Assembly: GCA_021299455.1 (NCBI GenBank)
Contig: JAJTGQ010000006.1
Span: forward strand, 1 to 64,000
Direction: 5' to 3'
DNA from: Flammeovirgaceae bacterium
Lineage (GTDB): Bacteria; Bacteroidota; Bacteroidia; Cytophagales; Cyclobacteriaceae
DNA: 64,000 bases
Shown: positions 1 through 8,900 of the stretch, in pieces
How positions within the stretch are numbered: position 1 is the stretch's first letter
Layout of the letters: each line of letters begins with the position of its first letter
Translations under genes and position numbers: made by a program
The notes under the pieces: generated by a model
Database searches by the model: none
Told to the model about the DNA's origin: nothing
What the model saw: the letters and a program-made list of their open reading frames with translations, nothing else

Positions 1-139
1 CGATTGTCAACAAGATGGCCTTGGCTTTGTTGGACAAAGAGAAATCCACCAAAATGTCCAAACGATCAAAACGGTTGACCGCTGCATTGGATGATGATTA
101 CAGAAGTTTGGTGCTAAAATGTTAAAAGCGATTTCCCTG
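1..139 (+). mobile_element. Right end of an ISAs1-like insertion sequence (partial)
   Basis: The window opens inside the tail of a transposase gene. Fourteen bases after its stop codon comes GCGATTTCCCTG, ending at 139. Read from the outside this is CAGGGAAATCGC, which resembles an IS terminal inverted repeat. The left end and any target duplication lie outside the window, so the boundary is an inference. Confidence 0.5.
3..125 (+). CDS. ISAs1-family transposase, C-terminal end (partial, open at the window start)
   Basis: Forty codons in frame 3 end at TAA (123-125). The peptide has a run of K/R and S/T residues (DKEKSTKMSKRSKRL), then an AALDDDYR segment and a short hydrophobic end (SLVLKC). 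Members of this family end in a similar way: a basic KxSxKxKRLxA stretch, then WDNDYLLxxL. Here the usual Trp is Leu. These are the DDE transposases of ISAs1/H-repeat elements. The catalytic part is outside the window, so whether the element is active cannot be judged. It lies convergent to gltD, about 90 bases away. Confidence 0.6.
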   Translation: MVNKMALALLDKEKSTKMSKRSKRLTAALDDDYRSLVLKC

Positions 140-214
140 AAGCCGACTGCGACTCAATTTGAAAAACACAAGTTACGTAAACTTAATTCTCTGGCTCAAA
201 GCTGCCAGCGGATC

Positions 215-1681
215 TTAATTTTGAAGAGCCAATACGCCCTTCTCTTTTGCGTCTAAAGCAGACGATCCCATCAAAAACTCATCCACCGCCCGTGCCGCTT
301 CGCGTCCTTCGCTAATGGCCCAAACCACTAATGACTGACCCCTTCGTGAATCTCCGCAAGCGAAAATATTTTCTGCAGAAGTTTGATAGCGTTGACACTT
401 GATGTTTCCACGATCATCATAGTCTATTCCTAGTTGATCAAGTAGGCCGTTGTGTTGTGGATGTAGGAATCCCATTGCCAACAAAGCTAATTCACATGGA
501 ATTACTTTTTCTGTCCCTGGGATTTCAATAAATGCTGGTGCCTTGCCAGCTTCCTGTTTTACGTCCACTTCAGCAACTTTCAAACCGGTTAGGTTTCCAT
601 TTCCGTCCCCCACAAACTCTTTTGTTACTATGGACCATTTGCGTTCACAACCTTCTTCGTGGGAAGAGGATGTGCGCATTATCATTGGCCAACTTGGCCA
701 AGGCATCGAAGCAGTTCTATCTTTAGGTGGCTTTGCTAGGATTTCAATTTGTGTAACTGACTTTGCGTGATGTCGATTGCTGGTGCCTACACAATCTGAA
801 CCGGTATCTCCTCCGCCAATAACGACTACGTTTTTATGCGTTGCCCAAATTTCTTCTTCCGCTATTTTTTTGCCACTCACTCTTCTATTTTGTTGAGTGA
901 GAAATTCCATCGCGGGATACACACCCTTTAAATTTCTACCGGGTATAGGCAAATCTCTTGGTATGGTAGAGCCAATGCAAAGAAGCACTGCATCAAAGTC
1001 ATCATGCAATTGTTGAACGGAAATACTTTCTCCTACCGCTGCATTCACAATAAATTTGACGCCCTCTTCTTTCATCAGGTTGATTCTGCGATCAAGCACC
1101 TGCTTATCCAATTTAAAATCAGGAATGCCGTAGCGGAGAAGTCCACCCACTTCGTCAGCGCGCTCAAAAATTGTTACATCATGCCCTGCGTAATTGAGCT
1201 GCGCGGCTGCCGCTAATCCGGCAGGGCCAGATCCGATGATGGCAACTTTCTTTGTTGTTCTTGTGATAGGAATTCGGGGCTTGGCATAACCCTCTTCAAA
1301 CGCCTTTTCAATAATCATCTTTTCGATGTACTCGATCGTAACCGGGGGTTTGTTGATCCCCAACACGCAGGAAGCTTCGCAGGGTGCAGGACAAATTCTT
1401 CCCGTGAATTCCGGGAAGTTGTTGGTTGAAACAAGCGTTTCATAGGCGAGCTTCCAGTTGCCTTGATACACCGCATCATTGAATTCAGGAATGATGTTTC
1501 CTAGCGGACAACCTGAATGACAAAACGGAGTACCACAATCCATACAACGCGAAGCCTGCTTCACTCCTATCTTCGTATCGATCGCAGCATCTACCTCATT
1601 GTAGTCGTTGATGCGTTCTTTTGGATCGCGTTTTTTCGGCAACTCTCTATCAAACTCTAAAAATCCGGTTGGCTTTCCCAT
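215..1681 (-). CDS. gltD: Glutamate synthase, small (beta) subunit
   Basis: GltD passes electrons from NADPH through FAD and iron-sulfur clusters to the large subunit GltB, which makes two glutamates from glutamine and 2-oxoglutarate in the cytoplasm. At 488 aa it has normal family length. The N-terminal part holds the cysteine groups expected for two [4Fe-4S] clusters (CMDCGTPFCHSGCP near residues 46-59, then ICPAPCEASC near 96-105). An FAD Rossmann motif GSGPAGLAAAA follows near 150, an NADPH motif GGGDTGSDC near 289, and the closing FAD motif (IFACGDSRRGQSLVVWAI) near 440. The ATG at 1681 gives the usual MGKPTGF start. Its partner gltB is on the same strand but about 4.3 kb upstream, with unrelated genes between, which is unusual because the two are normally adjacent. 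Confidence 0.97.
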   Translation of the reverse strand: MGKPTGFLEFDRELPKKRDPKERINDYNEVDAAIDTKIGVKQASRCMDCGTPFCHSGCPLGNIIPEFNDAVYQGNWKLAYETLVSTNNFPEFTGRICPAPCEASCVLGINKPPVTIEYIEKMIIEKAFEEGYAKPRIPITRTTKKVAIIGSGPAGLAAAAQLNYAGHDVTIFERADEVGGLLRYGIPDFKLDKQVLDRRINLMKEEGVKFIVNAAVGESISVQQLHDDFDAVLLCIGSTIPRDLPIPGRNLKGVYPAMEFLTQQNRRVSGKKIAEEEIWATHKNVVVIGGGDTGSDCVGTSNRHHAKSVTQIEILAKPPKDRTASMPWPSWPMIMRTSSSHEEGCERKWSIVTKEFVGDGNGNLTGLKVAEVDVKQEAGKAPAFIEIPGTEKVIPCELALLAMGFLHPQHNGLLDQLGIDYDDRGNIKCQRYQTSAENIFACGDSRRGQSLVVWAISEGREAARAVDEFLMGSSALDAKEKGVLALQN

Positions 1682-1783
1682 AGCTCTAAATGTTCAATGA
1701 TCAATTAATCAATTTTCAATGACCTACTCATCGGCAAATTGAGGCATTGGCTAATTGGCTTATTCTGTTTTTTTCTAACACAG

Positions 1784-2161
1784 CTATTCGCCTTTGGATT
1801 TCTTCTTTCTTTCATTTTCTAGCTCTCTTTCAAGGTGCACGATCATCTCATCTTTGGCTTTTATAATATCCTCTTTTGATTTGATACACAGTTGAAACAA
1901 CTCAGCATCACCAATGACCACGCCATTATGGTTGTGATTATTGTTTTGAATATGCACCGTATTTTTGTCTGGAGAAATCAAATCAGCAATTGATATTTTG
2001 TAAAAACTAGCCAATTTTTCAAGAATGTCTAATTTTGGCTGTGTTTTATCGCTCTCTATCATGTGATAGTTTGATTGAGCCATCTCTAGATAATCAGCAA
2101 CAACTTGTTGAGAGAAACCTTTTACTTCTCTCAATTGCCGGATGCGTGTACCAAGTTGCAT
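1784..2161 (-). CDS. Small XRE-family (helix-turn-helix) transcriptional regulator
   Basis: This 125-aa protein has an N-terminal HTH_3/XRE domain (residues about 5-65). It contains the typical LRxxxGFSQQxVADYLxMxxSNYxxIExxxTxPxLDxLEKLAxFY pattern. An Asn/His-rich linker (IQNNNHNHNG) and a charged C-terminal helix (about residues 85-125, ending ERKKKSKGE) follow; the helix could form a coiled coil for dimerisation. The frame is open upstream to 2308. I chose the ATG at 2161 because a perfect palindrome and a -7-like box lie just upstream of it and would be inside the longer version. It is divergent from the lipoprotein operon at 2313, so it probably controls itself and perhaps that operon. 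Which genes it regulates is inference. Confidence 0.85.
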   Translation of the reverse strand: MQLGTRIRQLREVKGFSQQVVADYLEMAQSNYHMIESDKTQPKLDILEKLASFYKISIADLISPDKNTVHIQNNNHNHNGVVIGDAELFQLCIKSKEDIIKAKDEMIVHLERELENERKKKSKGE

Positions 2162-2196
2162 AAAATTGGATTTCGTTGGTTTATCTGTTTCTGCTA

Positions 2197-2217
2197 TAAA
2201 GTTATCAATTATTGATA
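2197..2217 (-). promoter_or_regulatory. Probable XRE operator overlapping its own promoter
   Basis: The perfect palindrome TATCAATTATTGATA (2203-2217; 7-bp arms around one base) overlaps, on the minus strand, the box TAACTTTA (2197-2204), one base off the Bacteroidota -7 consensus TAnnTTTG. It lies about 36-56 bases before the regulator's ATG at 2161 and between two divergent genes, as expected for autoregulation. Confidence 0.45.
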
Positions 2218-2312
2218 TAATTTTATACTCTGTTTTTTTAGTAAGTTTTTTACGAGAATTTACTTTTGATTGGTACTCAACTTTTTTCCAGTCACATTTA
2301 AATCTCAAATCT

Positions 2313-3632
2313 ATGAAAATGAAATTTACAACCTTTCACATGAGAAGTTTTTCGCGTTTAACAGTTTTGTTATTTTTACTAACGTTTGCTACTCAATGCA
2401 GAAACGACCTTGACGTTAGTCCTAAATCCGATGGTTATCTAGTGCCAACAACTGTAAAAGATCAACTTTCCACAAAAATGGCTAAAATCCTTGCAAAAAA
2501 GATGGCTGATCAAGCTACCCGGGAGTTTATCAAACAAAATGTTCTAAAAAAATTTGACGAAGACTACAATTTCTTGTTCGTAGATTCATACCGATTTCTT
2601 TTGGATAAAGGGAAAGACGCATCTTTTATCGATTCGGTTATCAGGTATCACCCACTCATGCAAATTGTGGTTCCAGAACTTTCTACAGTGGCACCTGAAG
2701 ACTGGAATACAACTTCTCATGTGCCGTTGGTTGCAGTGGTTCCAGAGCTTCATCGGCCAGGAAATGATACGATTATTGGCGCGTATGATGTTACAGGAAC
2801 TTTGCATAAACTGAGTACCATAAAAGACCCGAAGCAACATATTGTTGTGATTAGCGAGAATGTTAGAACACAATTTTATCTCACGGGCACAGAGCCTACA
2901 ATTGAAAAAATCAGAAAGGCCAAAAATGGAAGGGCTTGTGATATTTTTTTAAGAGTGCCAAGCCCAAACTATGTTACGACAAGCAAAACAGGAAGTTACT
3001 ACTTAAAAAAGGAAGTAGCGCGACTTTACAATCTGGTAGAAGAAGGGTGTGATGGAGGAGGCGGAGGTGGAGGCTACTATGGTGGTGGTCCGCCACCAAA
3101 TAACACCTCAAGTTGCCAGAGACAAACAATGTCGCCTGATCGTAAAGATATAATAGGTGACATGTCGTACCAGAACATGAGTGTGTTAAGGTCAGTTGCC
3201 GACTGGACGGGTAGCGCAAAAGACTTTAAAATGGACATAGACTATGGAGGTATAAATGGATCACCTGTCAAAAATTTTGCTGTCTATTTTTGGGTCAGCA
3301 GACACACGTCATCATCATGCGATTTTTTTTGGTGGTGTTGGGCGACACAATTTAATCCAAATGTTCCAACTCTATCATGGGATAGGACAAATGATGGTAA
3401 TCAGATGAAATATACTTTGTGGGCTTTGGGCAATGGGGCAACAACAACAAATACACAAACATATACTGCCACAGGTGAGGGAGGTTTGAGTTTGTCATAC
3501 ACAGTTACGAAATCGGTCTCAAGTAAGGATCAGATATTGGGGCAGGACTATGTTAAGTATTGTGATGTAGCAAATGGACAAGGCACTAGATACGCTGTTG
3601 GTCAATATGCCTATTTTTATATACATCGATGA
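2313..3632 (+). CDS. Predicted lipoprotein of unknown function with a Gly/Pro-rich linker
   Basis: The 439-aa protein begins with a basic, then hydrophobic stretch (residues about 10-27) ending in a lipobox-like TFATQC. It is therefore probably a lipid-anchored envelope protein, in line with its neighbours. I do not recognise the family. The N-terminal half (residues about 30-240) is a mixed charged domain with paired VPEL motifs (VVPELSTVAPEDW and VVPELHRPGND). A linker of Gly, Tyr and Pro (CDGGGGGGGYYGGGPPP, near 248) separates it from a C-terminal domain rich in aromatic residues (FFWWCWATQFNPNVPTLSW). Six cysteines lie after the lipobox in the exported part. The ATG at 2313 is preferred over the in-frame ATG at 2142 because it starts the signal sequence directly. 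Its stop overlaps the next gene (ATGA), so the two are translationally coupled. Confidence 0.75.
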   Translation: MKMKFTTFHMRSFSRLTVLLFLLTFATQCRNDLDVSPKSDGYLVPTTVKDQLSTKMAKILAKKMADQATREFIKQNVLKKFDEDYNFLFVDSYRFLLDKGKDASFIDSVIRYHPLMQIVVPELSTVAPEDWNTTSHVPLVAVVPELHRPGNDTIIGAYDVTGTLHKLSTIKDPKQHIVVISENVRTQFYLTGTEPTIEKIRKAKNGRACDIFLRVPSPNYVTTSKTGSYYLKKEVARLYNLVEEGCDGGGGGGGYYGGGPPPNNTSSCQRQTMSPDRKDIIGDMSYQNMSVLRSVADWTGSAKDFKMDIDYGGINGSPVKNFAVYFWVSRHTSSSCDFFWWCWATQFNPNVPTLSWDRTNDGNQMKYTLWALGNGATTTNTQTYTATGEGGLSLSYTVTKSVSSKDQILGQDYVKYCDVANGQGTRYAVGQYAYFYIHR

Positions 3633-4417
3633 TTTTAGCTAGGTTTTTTATCTTTGGTTTTGCAGCTATTATTTTCTTTGTTAACGAGGCAAAAGGACAA
3701 TTTTGCTATGGGGCGCAAGTTCAAAATTTTGGAGGGGCGAAAAGGGGGGCTGTTGTAGCGGATTCAATTTTGGTAGTCGCTGACTCCAAAGGATCAATAA
3801 GTGAATTTAATGTTCCATCAATTGGACTTTTTCTCGAATACAAGCCAGCAGGAAAGATTCCAATATTTTTTCGATCAGAAGTCAATTTTAGGCCAAGCCC
3901 AATCGGGCTTGGTCTTACAATTTACAATGGAAAATCTTTTGGAGGCAAACCTGATGCTGTTTACACCTACAAGGCTTTGAATTTTGCGTTTGATGTACCA
4001 ATCAGTCTATCCTATAATATAATCCAACGAGAAAAGCTCTCAGTCCTAAAGTTACGAAATTTGGAAATTGGCGTAATCGCAGGATTCACAATCCAGTTTC
4101 TCGCAAAAGGAGATAGAGAGACTTATCCTATCGCAAAAAACTTCAATTCACCTGGTATATCCGATGTAAACTTTGCGATCTACAATACCATTAAATCGGC
4201 TAACTATTTCTATAATTATGGCGTCAGAATAAGACTCGGTCACTTTCTCGCTACCTACAGGCGCGATTTGCTGTTAACTAATTCCGGAACCAATGATCTT
4301 AACGTATGGGGGAATACTTACTCCTTTAGAACTAACTATGATTATCAGTCAGTTTCTTTAGGATATGTATTTAGTTTTAGAAAGCGGACTAAAAACGAAA
4401 CAGAGAATGTCAAATAA
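3629..4417 (+). CDS. Probable outer-membrane beta-barrel protein (porin-like), unknown function
   Basis: This 262-aa protein starts with a signal peptide (MILARFFIFGFAAIIFFVNEAKGQ, cleavage expected near residue 24). The rest alternates short polar and hydrophobic strands (for example IGLFLEYKPAGKIPIFFRSEVNF and FYNYGVRIRLGHFLATYRRDLL). It closes with a strand ending in phenylalanine (SVSLGYVFSF) before a short basic tail. This is the usual look of small Bacteroidota barrel proteins of the PorT/OmpW type, but no family signature fixes its role. Start and stop overlap the neighbouring genes on both sides, so it forms an operon with the lipoprotein and the next small envelope protein. Confidence 0.7.
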   Translation: MILARFFIFGFAAIIFFVNEAKGQFCYGAQVQNFGGAKRGAVVADSILVVADSKGSISEFNVPSIGLFLEYKPAGKIPIFFRSEVNFRPSPIGLGLTIYNGKSFGGKPDAVYTYKALNFAFDVPISLSYNIIQREKLSVLKLRNLEIGVIAGFTIQFLAKGDRETYPIAKNFNSPGISDVNFAIYNTIKSANYFYNYGVRIRLGHFLATYRRDLLLTNSGTNDLNVWGNTYSFRTNYDYQSVSLGYVFSFRKRTKNETENVK

Positions 4418-4844
4418 ACTTCAGGTCATAGCGCTAGCACTAGTACTTCTTGTCTGTACAACTACTCCAGCATTTACGCAACTAACCGTAGCCTACTATC
4501 AAAGTAATTTGCCATTTGTGTCCATCAACTATGAGTTCAAAAGTAAGCTGAGGCCTGAAATGAGAATAGGGTCGGATAATTTTCTTAACAATGTGGCGCT
4601 AGAGGCAATTGTAAATTATAACTTTATTAGAAACGAAGATTTTGAATGTTATCTTGGCATAGGAGGTAGGGCGAATGTTTTTGGTGGTTTGGTGATCCCT
4701 CTTGGCGTAAATTTTTATCCCTTGCCGGATAAGCGTTTTGGCTTACATATTGAACTAGCTCCCATTTTTACCAGCAATCAGTTCACAGAAAACATCCTTC
4801 GTGGTAGTTGGGGCATTCGTTACCGATTTACAAAGCAACAATAA
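4407..4844 (+). CDS. Small probable outer-membrane barrel protein, unknown function
   Basis: At 145 aa, this protein has a clear signal peptide (KLQVIALALVLLVCTTTPAFTQ) followed by amphipathic strands (PEMRIGSDNFLNNVALEAIVNYNF, then ECYLGIGGRANVFGGLVIPLGVNFYPL). It ends in an aromatic/basic strand (SWGIRYRFTKQQ), consistent with a small beta-barrel. The ATG at 4407 overlaps the end of the previous gene by 11 bases and gives a normal signal peptide; the frame is open a further 42 bases upstream. It is the last gene of the 2313-4844 operon and is followed by a terminator-like hairpin. Confidence 0.65.
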   Translation: MSNKLQVIALALVLLVCTTTPAFTQLTVAYYQSNLPFVSINYEFKSKLRPEMRIGSDNFLNNVALEAIVNYNFIRNEDFECYLGIGGRANVFGGLVIPLGVNFYPLPDKRFGLHIELAPIFTSNQFTENILRGSWGIRYRFTKQQ

Positions 4845-4867
4845 TTCTGTAAGTGTTTTTTCAATAC

Positions 4868-4910
4868 AGCTACAAGCCCGTTGCCTGAAGCTTTCGGCTT
4901 GCAGCTTTTT
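4868..4910 (+). terminator. Rho-independent terminator-like hairpin of the lipoprotein operon
   Basis: AGCTACAAGCC (4868-4878) pairs with GGCTTGCAGCT (4896-4906) with one G-T pair, and four more T follow. It lies 24 bases after the stop of the last operon gene and on its strand. The loop is long (17 nt), so strength is uncertain. Confidence 0.5.
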
Positions 4911-5200
4911 GTAGAACAGCTTTGTAATCTATCGGCAGCCGCTATTTGCTTTGGGTAAATTCATGATGCGATAAGATCATTTTCTTTAATAGCGCTTCGT
5001 CTTTATTTTCCAATGTATCTAACAGCACCATTTCCATGTTGCAGTTTTTTACAAACGTCTTGTTTACATCCCATACGTAAGCAACCCCACCGCTCATACC
5101 AGCGGCAAAGTTTCTTCCGGTATCCCCTAAGATTACGACAGAACCTCCTGTCATGTATTCGCAGCCATGGTCACCCACACCCTCTACTACTACTTGCACT
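4902..5200 (-). pseudogene. Remnant of a second gltB 3' end
   Basis: About 85 codons read nearly the same as the C-terminal GXGXG region of the intact gltB (5954-10522), from [17 protein letters not shown] to SHHEFTQSK. By eye there are roughly 30 base differences over 240 bases but only three residue changes. At the end, one base is missing relative to gltB, so AAA ATA becomes AAA TAG and the frame stops. About 50 further bases present in gltB are missing before similarity resumes (TGTAATCTATCGGCA, about 4922-4936). The 5' edge stops abruptly near 5200. It cannot be functional: most of the enzyme is absent. Confidence 0.85.
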
Positions 5201-5258
5201 GCTCATAACTTTCAATTCTCCTTTCCCCGTCAAAATCTTTCTCAAGGGGTGACTCTTT

Positions 5259-5540
5259 TTATTTTGTTTTTTGCACCACGGGCTCTTTGAGAAATAGATC
5301 CTTGGATACAATTTCACCACCGTGCCACAAAGTGTCGGCACTCAGATCAATTTGTTGTCCGGGCCACTCAATATAGTAACTCCGATTGGCCACCTGTTTG
5401 AAAAGGATTGGGTTACTTAGGATTGAAAAAACAGGCAACTTAAAATAGGGTTCCATATTGAACATTTTTGCAATGCCGTCATCAAATTCCAGCTTTAGAT
5501 GGAAATCTTCGGTGGCAAATAATGAAACAATCTTTCTCAC
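5259..5540 (-). CDS. DUF2442 protein, probable partner of the DUF4160 protein
   Basis: This 93-aa protein fits the DUF2442 pattern: a short strand-rich fold with LKLEFDDGIAKMFNMEPYF near residues 15-33, an FKQV strand, then YYIEWPGQQIDLSADTLW near 55-72. Proteins of this family are commonly encoded next to DUF4160 proteins and are thought to form a toxin-antitoxin-like pair; the biochemical role is not established. It starts one base after the stop codon of the DUF4160 gene, so they are certainly co-transcribed. The pair sits between the intact gltB and the gltB remnant. Confidence 0.8.
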   Translation of the reverse strand: MRKIVSLFATEDFHLKLEFDDGIAKMFNMEPYFKLPVFSILSNPILFKQVANRSYYIEWPGQQIDLSADTLWHGGEIVSKDLFLKEPVVQKTK

Positions 5541-5541
5541 T

Positions 5542-5811
5542 TTATTTTAGTGCTTCTATATCAAAAACAGGTTGCCCACTTACGGCCAACTTCCAATTGG
5601 CCATTAATTCATCGTGGTGAATCTCCATCCACGCGTTTACTAACTTCAATTTCTTTTTTGGAAAATCGCCAGCTAGCACTTCACAATCGGGGATGCTCAC
5701 CACTGCTTGCCACTCCGCATGCTCTATATGTACATGGGGCAGTTTGTGTTCTTTATTATCCATAAAAAACATCCTCACTATTATTCCATAGAACATTGAG
5801 ATTACAGGCAT
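5542..5811 (-). CDS. DUF4160 protein, probable toxin-antitoxin-like partner
   Basis: The 89-aa protein carries the DUF4160 signature: an initial MPxIS-F-GI-IRM-F segment, then a His-containing PHVHIEHAEWQAVV motif (residues about 26-39), and a C-terminal helix LKLVNAWMEIHHDELMANWKLA. The family's normal start is MPxIS, so the ATG at 5811 is preferred over the ATG at 5862. The gene is followed at one-base spacing by the DUF2442 gene. It lies 142 bases downstream of gltB on the same strand and might be read through from it. Confidence 0.8.
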   Translation of the reverse strand: MPVISMFYGIIVRMFFMDNKEHKLPHVHIEHAEWQAVVSIPDCEVLAGDFPKKKLKLVNAWMEIHHDELMANWKLAVSGQPVFDIEALK

Positions 5812-5953
5812 CCGTCTCTTTTTTGAAATTGATATCCAAAAATACGAAAACGCATCGTTCAACTCAAAGACTCCGTTCGAAACAAGGCTTGTAACCCTAA
5901 AAAGGATGAACCTACCCAGGTGGCAGATGGGGGATTTTCTTTAAAATCGTTAA

Positions 5954-8900
5954 CTAAAAGCCAGTAGCTTTAAGCTTGTGGCTAACAGCTTTTTGCAACA
6001 CGGCTTTATAATCTATCGGCATCACTTTTACAAAATGTTTGAACGCGGTCTGCCAATAACTTAGAAGGTGAGCCGCTATTTTACTTTGGGTAAATTCATG
6101 ATGCGATAAGATCATTTTCTTCAACAGCAACTCGTCTTCATTTTCCAATGTATCTAACAACACCATTTCCATGTTGCAGTTTTTCACGAAGGTTTTGTTC
6201 ACATCCCACACGTAGGCAACACCACCGCTCATGCCGGCAGCAAAGTTTCTTCCGGTATCTCCCAATATCACCACTGTACCACCTGTCATGTATTCACAAC
6301 CATGATCACCCACACCCTCTACTACTACTTGCACACCTGAATTGCGCACGGCAAAACGTTCACCGGCCATTCCATTGATATAACTTTCACCGGAGGTGGC
6401 TCCAAAAAAAGCTACGTTACCAGCAATGATATTTTTTGAGGCATTGTACGTTGATTTTTTATTCGGATAGAGAATCAGCTTTCCTCCCGATAACCCCTTT
6501 CCAAAATAGTCATTAGCATCACCTTCCAATTCAAACGTTACGCCACCCGTGGTAAATGCACCAAAGCTTTGTCCCGCAGTGCCTGTGAATTTATAATGGA
6601 TTGTATCTTTTGGCAGCCCCGGCCCTCCATAAATTTTCGAAATCTCATTGGACAGCATGGCCCCCACTGCCCGATCTTGATTGGAAATAGAAAAACTGTC
6701 ATTTACATTTTCCACATTCTTCAAAGCACCTTGTGCTTTGACGATCAATTTCCGATCGAGCACATTTTCAATTTCATGATCTTGTTCTTCTTGTTTGAAC
6801 AAGGCTACTTCCAAGTTCATGGGCTCTTTGAAAAGCAACGGAGACAAATCCAAGTGTTGATTTTTCCAATGCGCATCGCCTTCACTCAATTCAAGTCGAT
6901 CGGCCTGCCCCACCATTTCGCTCACTTTTCTAAAACCCAACTCAGCCATGATTTCACGCAGCTCCTCCGCCAAAAACTCAAATAAGTTCACCACATATTC
7001 CGGCTTACCTGTAAATAGTGCCCGCAATTCTTTGTTTTGAGTGGCTACGCCAACAGGGCATGTATTCAAATGGCATTTGCGCATCATAATGCAGCCGGAA
7101 GTCACCAATGCGGCTGTCGCTACTCCCCATTCTTCTGCGCCAAGCAAAGCGGCAATCGCTAAATCTTTTCCTGTGCGAATCTGTCCATCGGTTTGCAATA
7201 CCACTCTTCCACGCAACTTATTTTTTACTAACGTTTGATGCGCTTCCGCCAACCCAAGCTCCCATGGCAAGCCGGCATGTCGTATCGAGCTGATAGGTGA
7301 TGCACCCGTGCCACCATCATGACCGGCAATTAAAATCACATCTGCATGTGCTTTGGCCACACCAGATGCAATTGTACCCACACCGGCTTCAGAAACTAAC
7401 TTCACACTAATACGCGCTTCGCGATTGGCATTTTTCAAATCAAAGATGAGTTGCGCTAAATCCTCGATAGAATAAATATCATGATGGGGTGGAGGCGAAA
7501 TCAACCCAACGCCAGGAGTGGAATGACGTACTCTTCCAATCCAGTCATCTACTTTATGACCCGGTAGCTGACCACCTTCACCAGGCTTGGCTCCTTGCGC
7601 CATTTTTATTTGCAATTCTTTCGCATTGGTCAGGTAATGACTCGTTACACCAAAACGCCCGGAAGCGACTTGCTTGATAGCCGAGTTCTCAGAATCGCCA
7701 CCTGCCTGTCCGGCAGACAGGTTTGCCTTTTTTACAAATCGAATTTCATCTTCACCCCCCTCGCCACAATTGCTTTTTCCACCGATGCGATTCATCGCAA
7801 TCGCCAAGGTGCTGTGCGCTTCATGGGAAATAGATCCAAAGGACATCGCACCTGTAGCGAATCGTTTGAAAATACTTTCTTTCGTCTCCACTTCGCTGAG
7901 TGGAATAGACTTCCCCGCCTGTCCGGCAGGCAGGGCCTTTTTAAATTTTAGCAAGCTGCGAAGCGTGATCGCTTTTTCACTTTGGTCGTTGATGAGAGTC
8001 GAATACTTTTTGAAAAGGCTGTAATCTTTTGCTTTGGTAGATTGCTGTAGTAAATGAATCGTCTGTGGATTGAATAGATGAGCTTCACCACGCTGCTTCC
8101 ATTGATAGACTCCGCCTACTTCTAATTTTGGATTTGAATTGGCCGTCTTTGGGAAAGCCAATGAATGTTTTGCCAGTGCTTCTTTGGCGATGTCATCCAG
8201 TTTTAAACCACCAATGCGAGAAATGGTTCCCGTAAAATAAGGGGCGATGACTTCTTGATGAATTCCCAAGGCTTCGAAAATCTGAGCTCCATGGTACGAT
8301 TGCAATGTGCTGATGCCCATTTTGCTCATCACCTTGAGTAACTCTCCGGCAACGGCCTTTTTATAATTGTAGAGCGCTTTCTCTTCGGTGAGTTCCTCAC
8401 TAAAAAGGTTCCGCTTCTTCATGTCGTGAATGGTTTGATACACCAAATAGGGATTAACACCAGAAGCACCAAAGCCCACAAGCGTAGCGTAGTGGTGGGT
8501 TTCCCACACATCACCGGCCTCGACCAACAACCCCACTTTCCCGCGAAGACCTTTTCGAATTAATTCATGATGCACGGCAGATACAGCTAACAGTGATGGA
8601 ATCTGCGCATGACCGCTGTCAAAACTTCTATCGGAAAGAATGATGATGGTAAACCCATCTTCAATCGCATCCGTCACGTATTGACAGACACGGTTTAGTC
8701 CTTTCTCTAATGAACCCGGCTCTCCATCGGCTTTGAAGTAGGTGTAAATCGTTTTGGTTTGCAGATGGCGGTGATCGATGTATCGAATTTTCTCTAATTC
8801 ATTGTTGGATAAGATGGGAGTTGGTAATTCCAATGTGATGCAATGCTCGGGAGATTCTTCTAATAAGTTGAGTGAGCCACCCACATGTGATGCCAGCGAC

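Noticed and set aside
2162-2308. Longer version of the XRE regulator starting at 2308
   Set aside because: The added 49 residues are unlike the family, and the likely promoter and operator lie inside this stretch.
2142-2312. Longer version of the lipoprotein starting at 2142
   Set aside because: It would place the lipoprotein signal sequence internally; the ATG at 2313 gives a normal signal.
5933-5948. GATTTT/AAAATC hairpin downstream of gltB as a terminator
   Set aside because: The stem has only 6 bp and is AT-rich; too weak to call.
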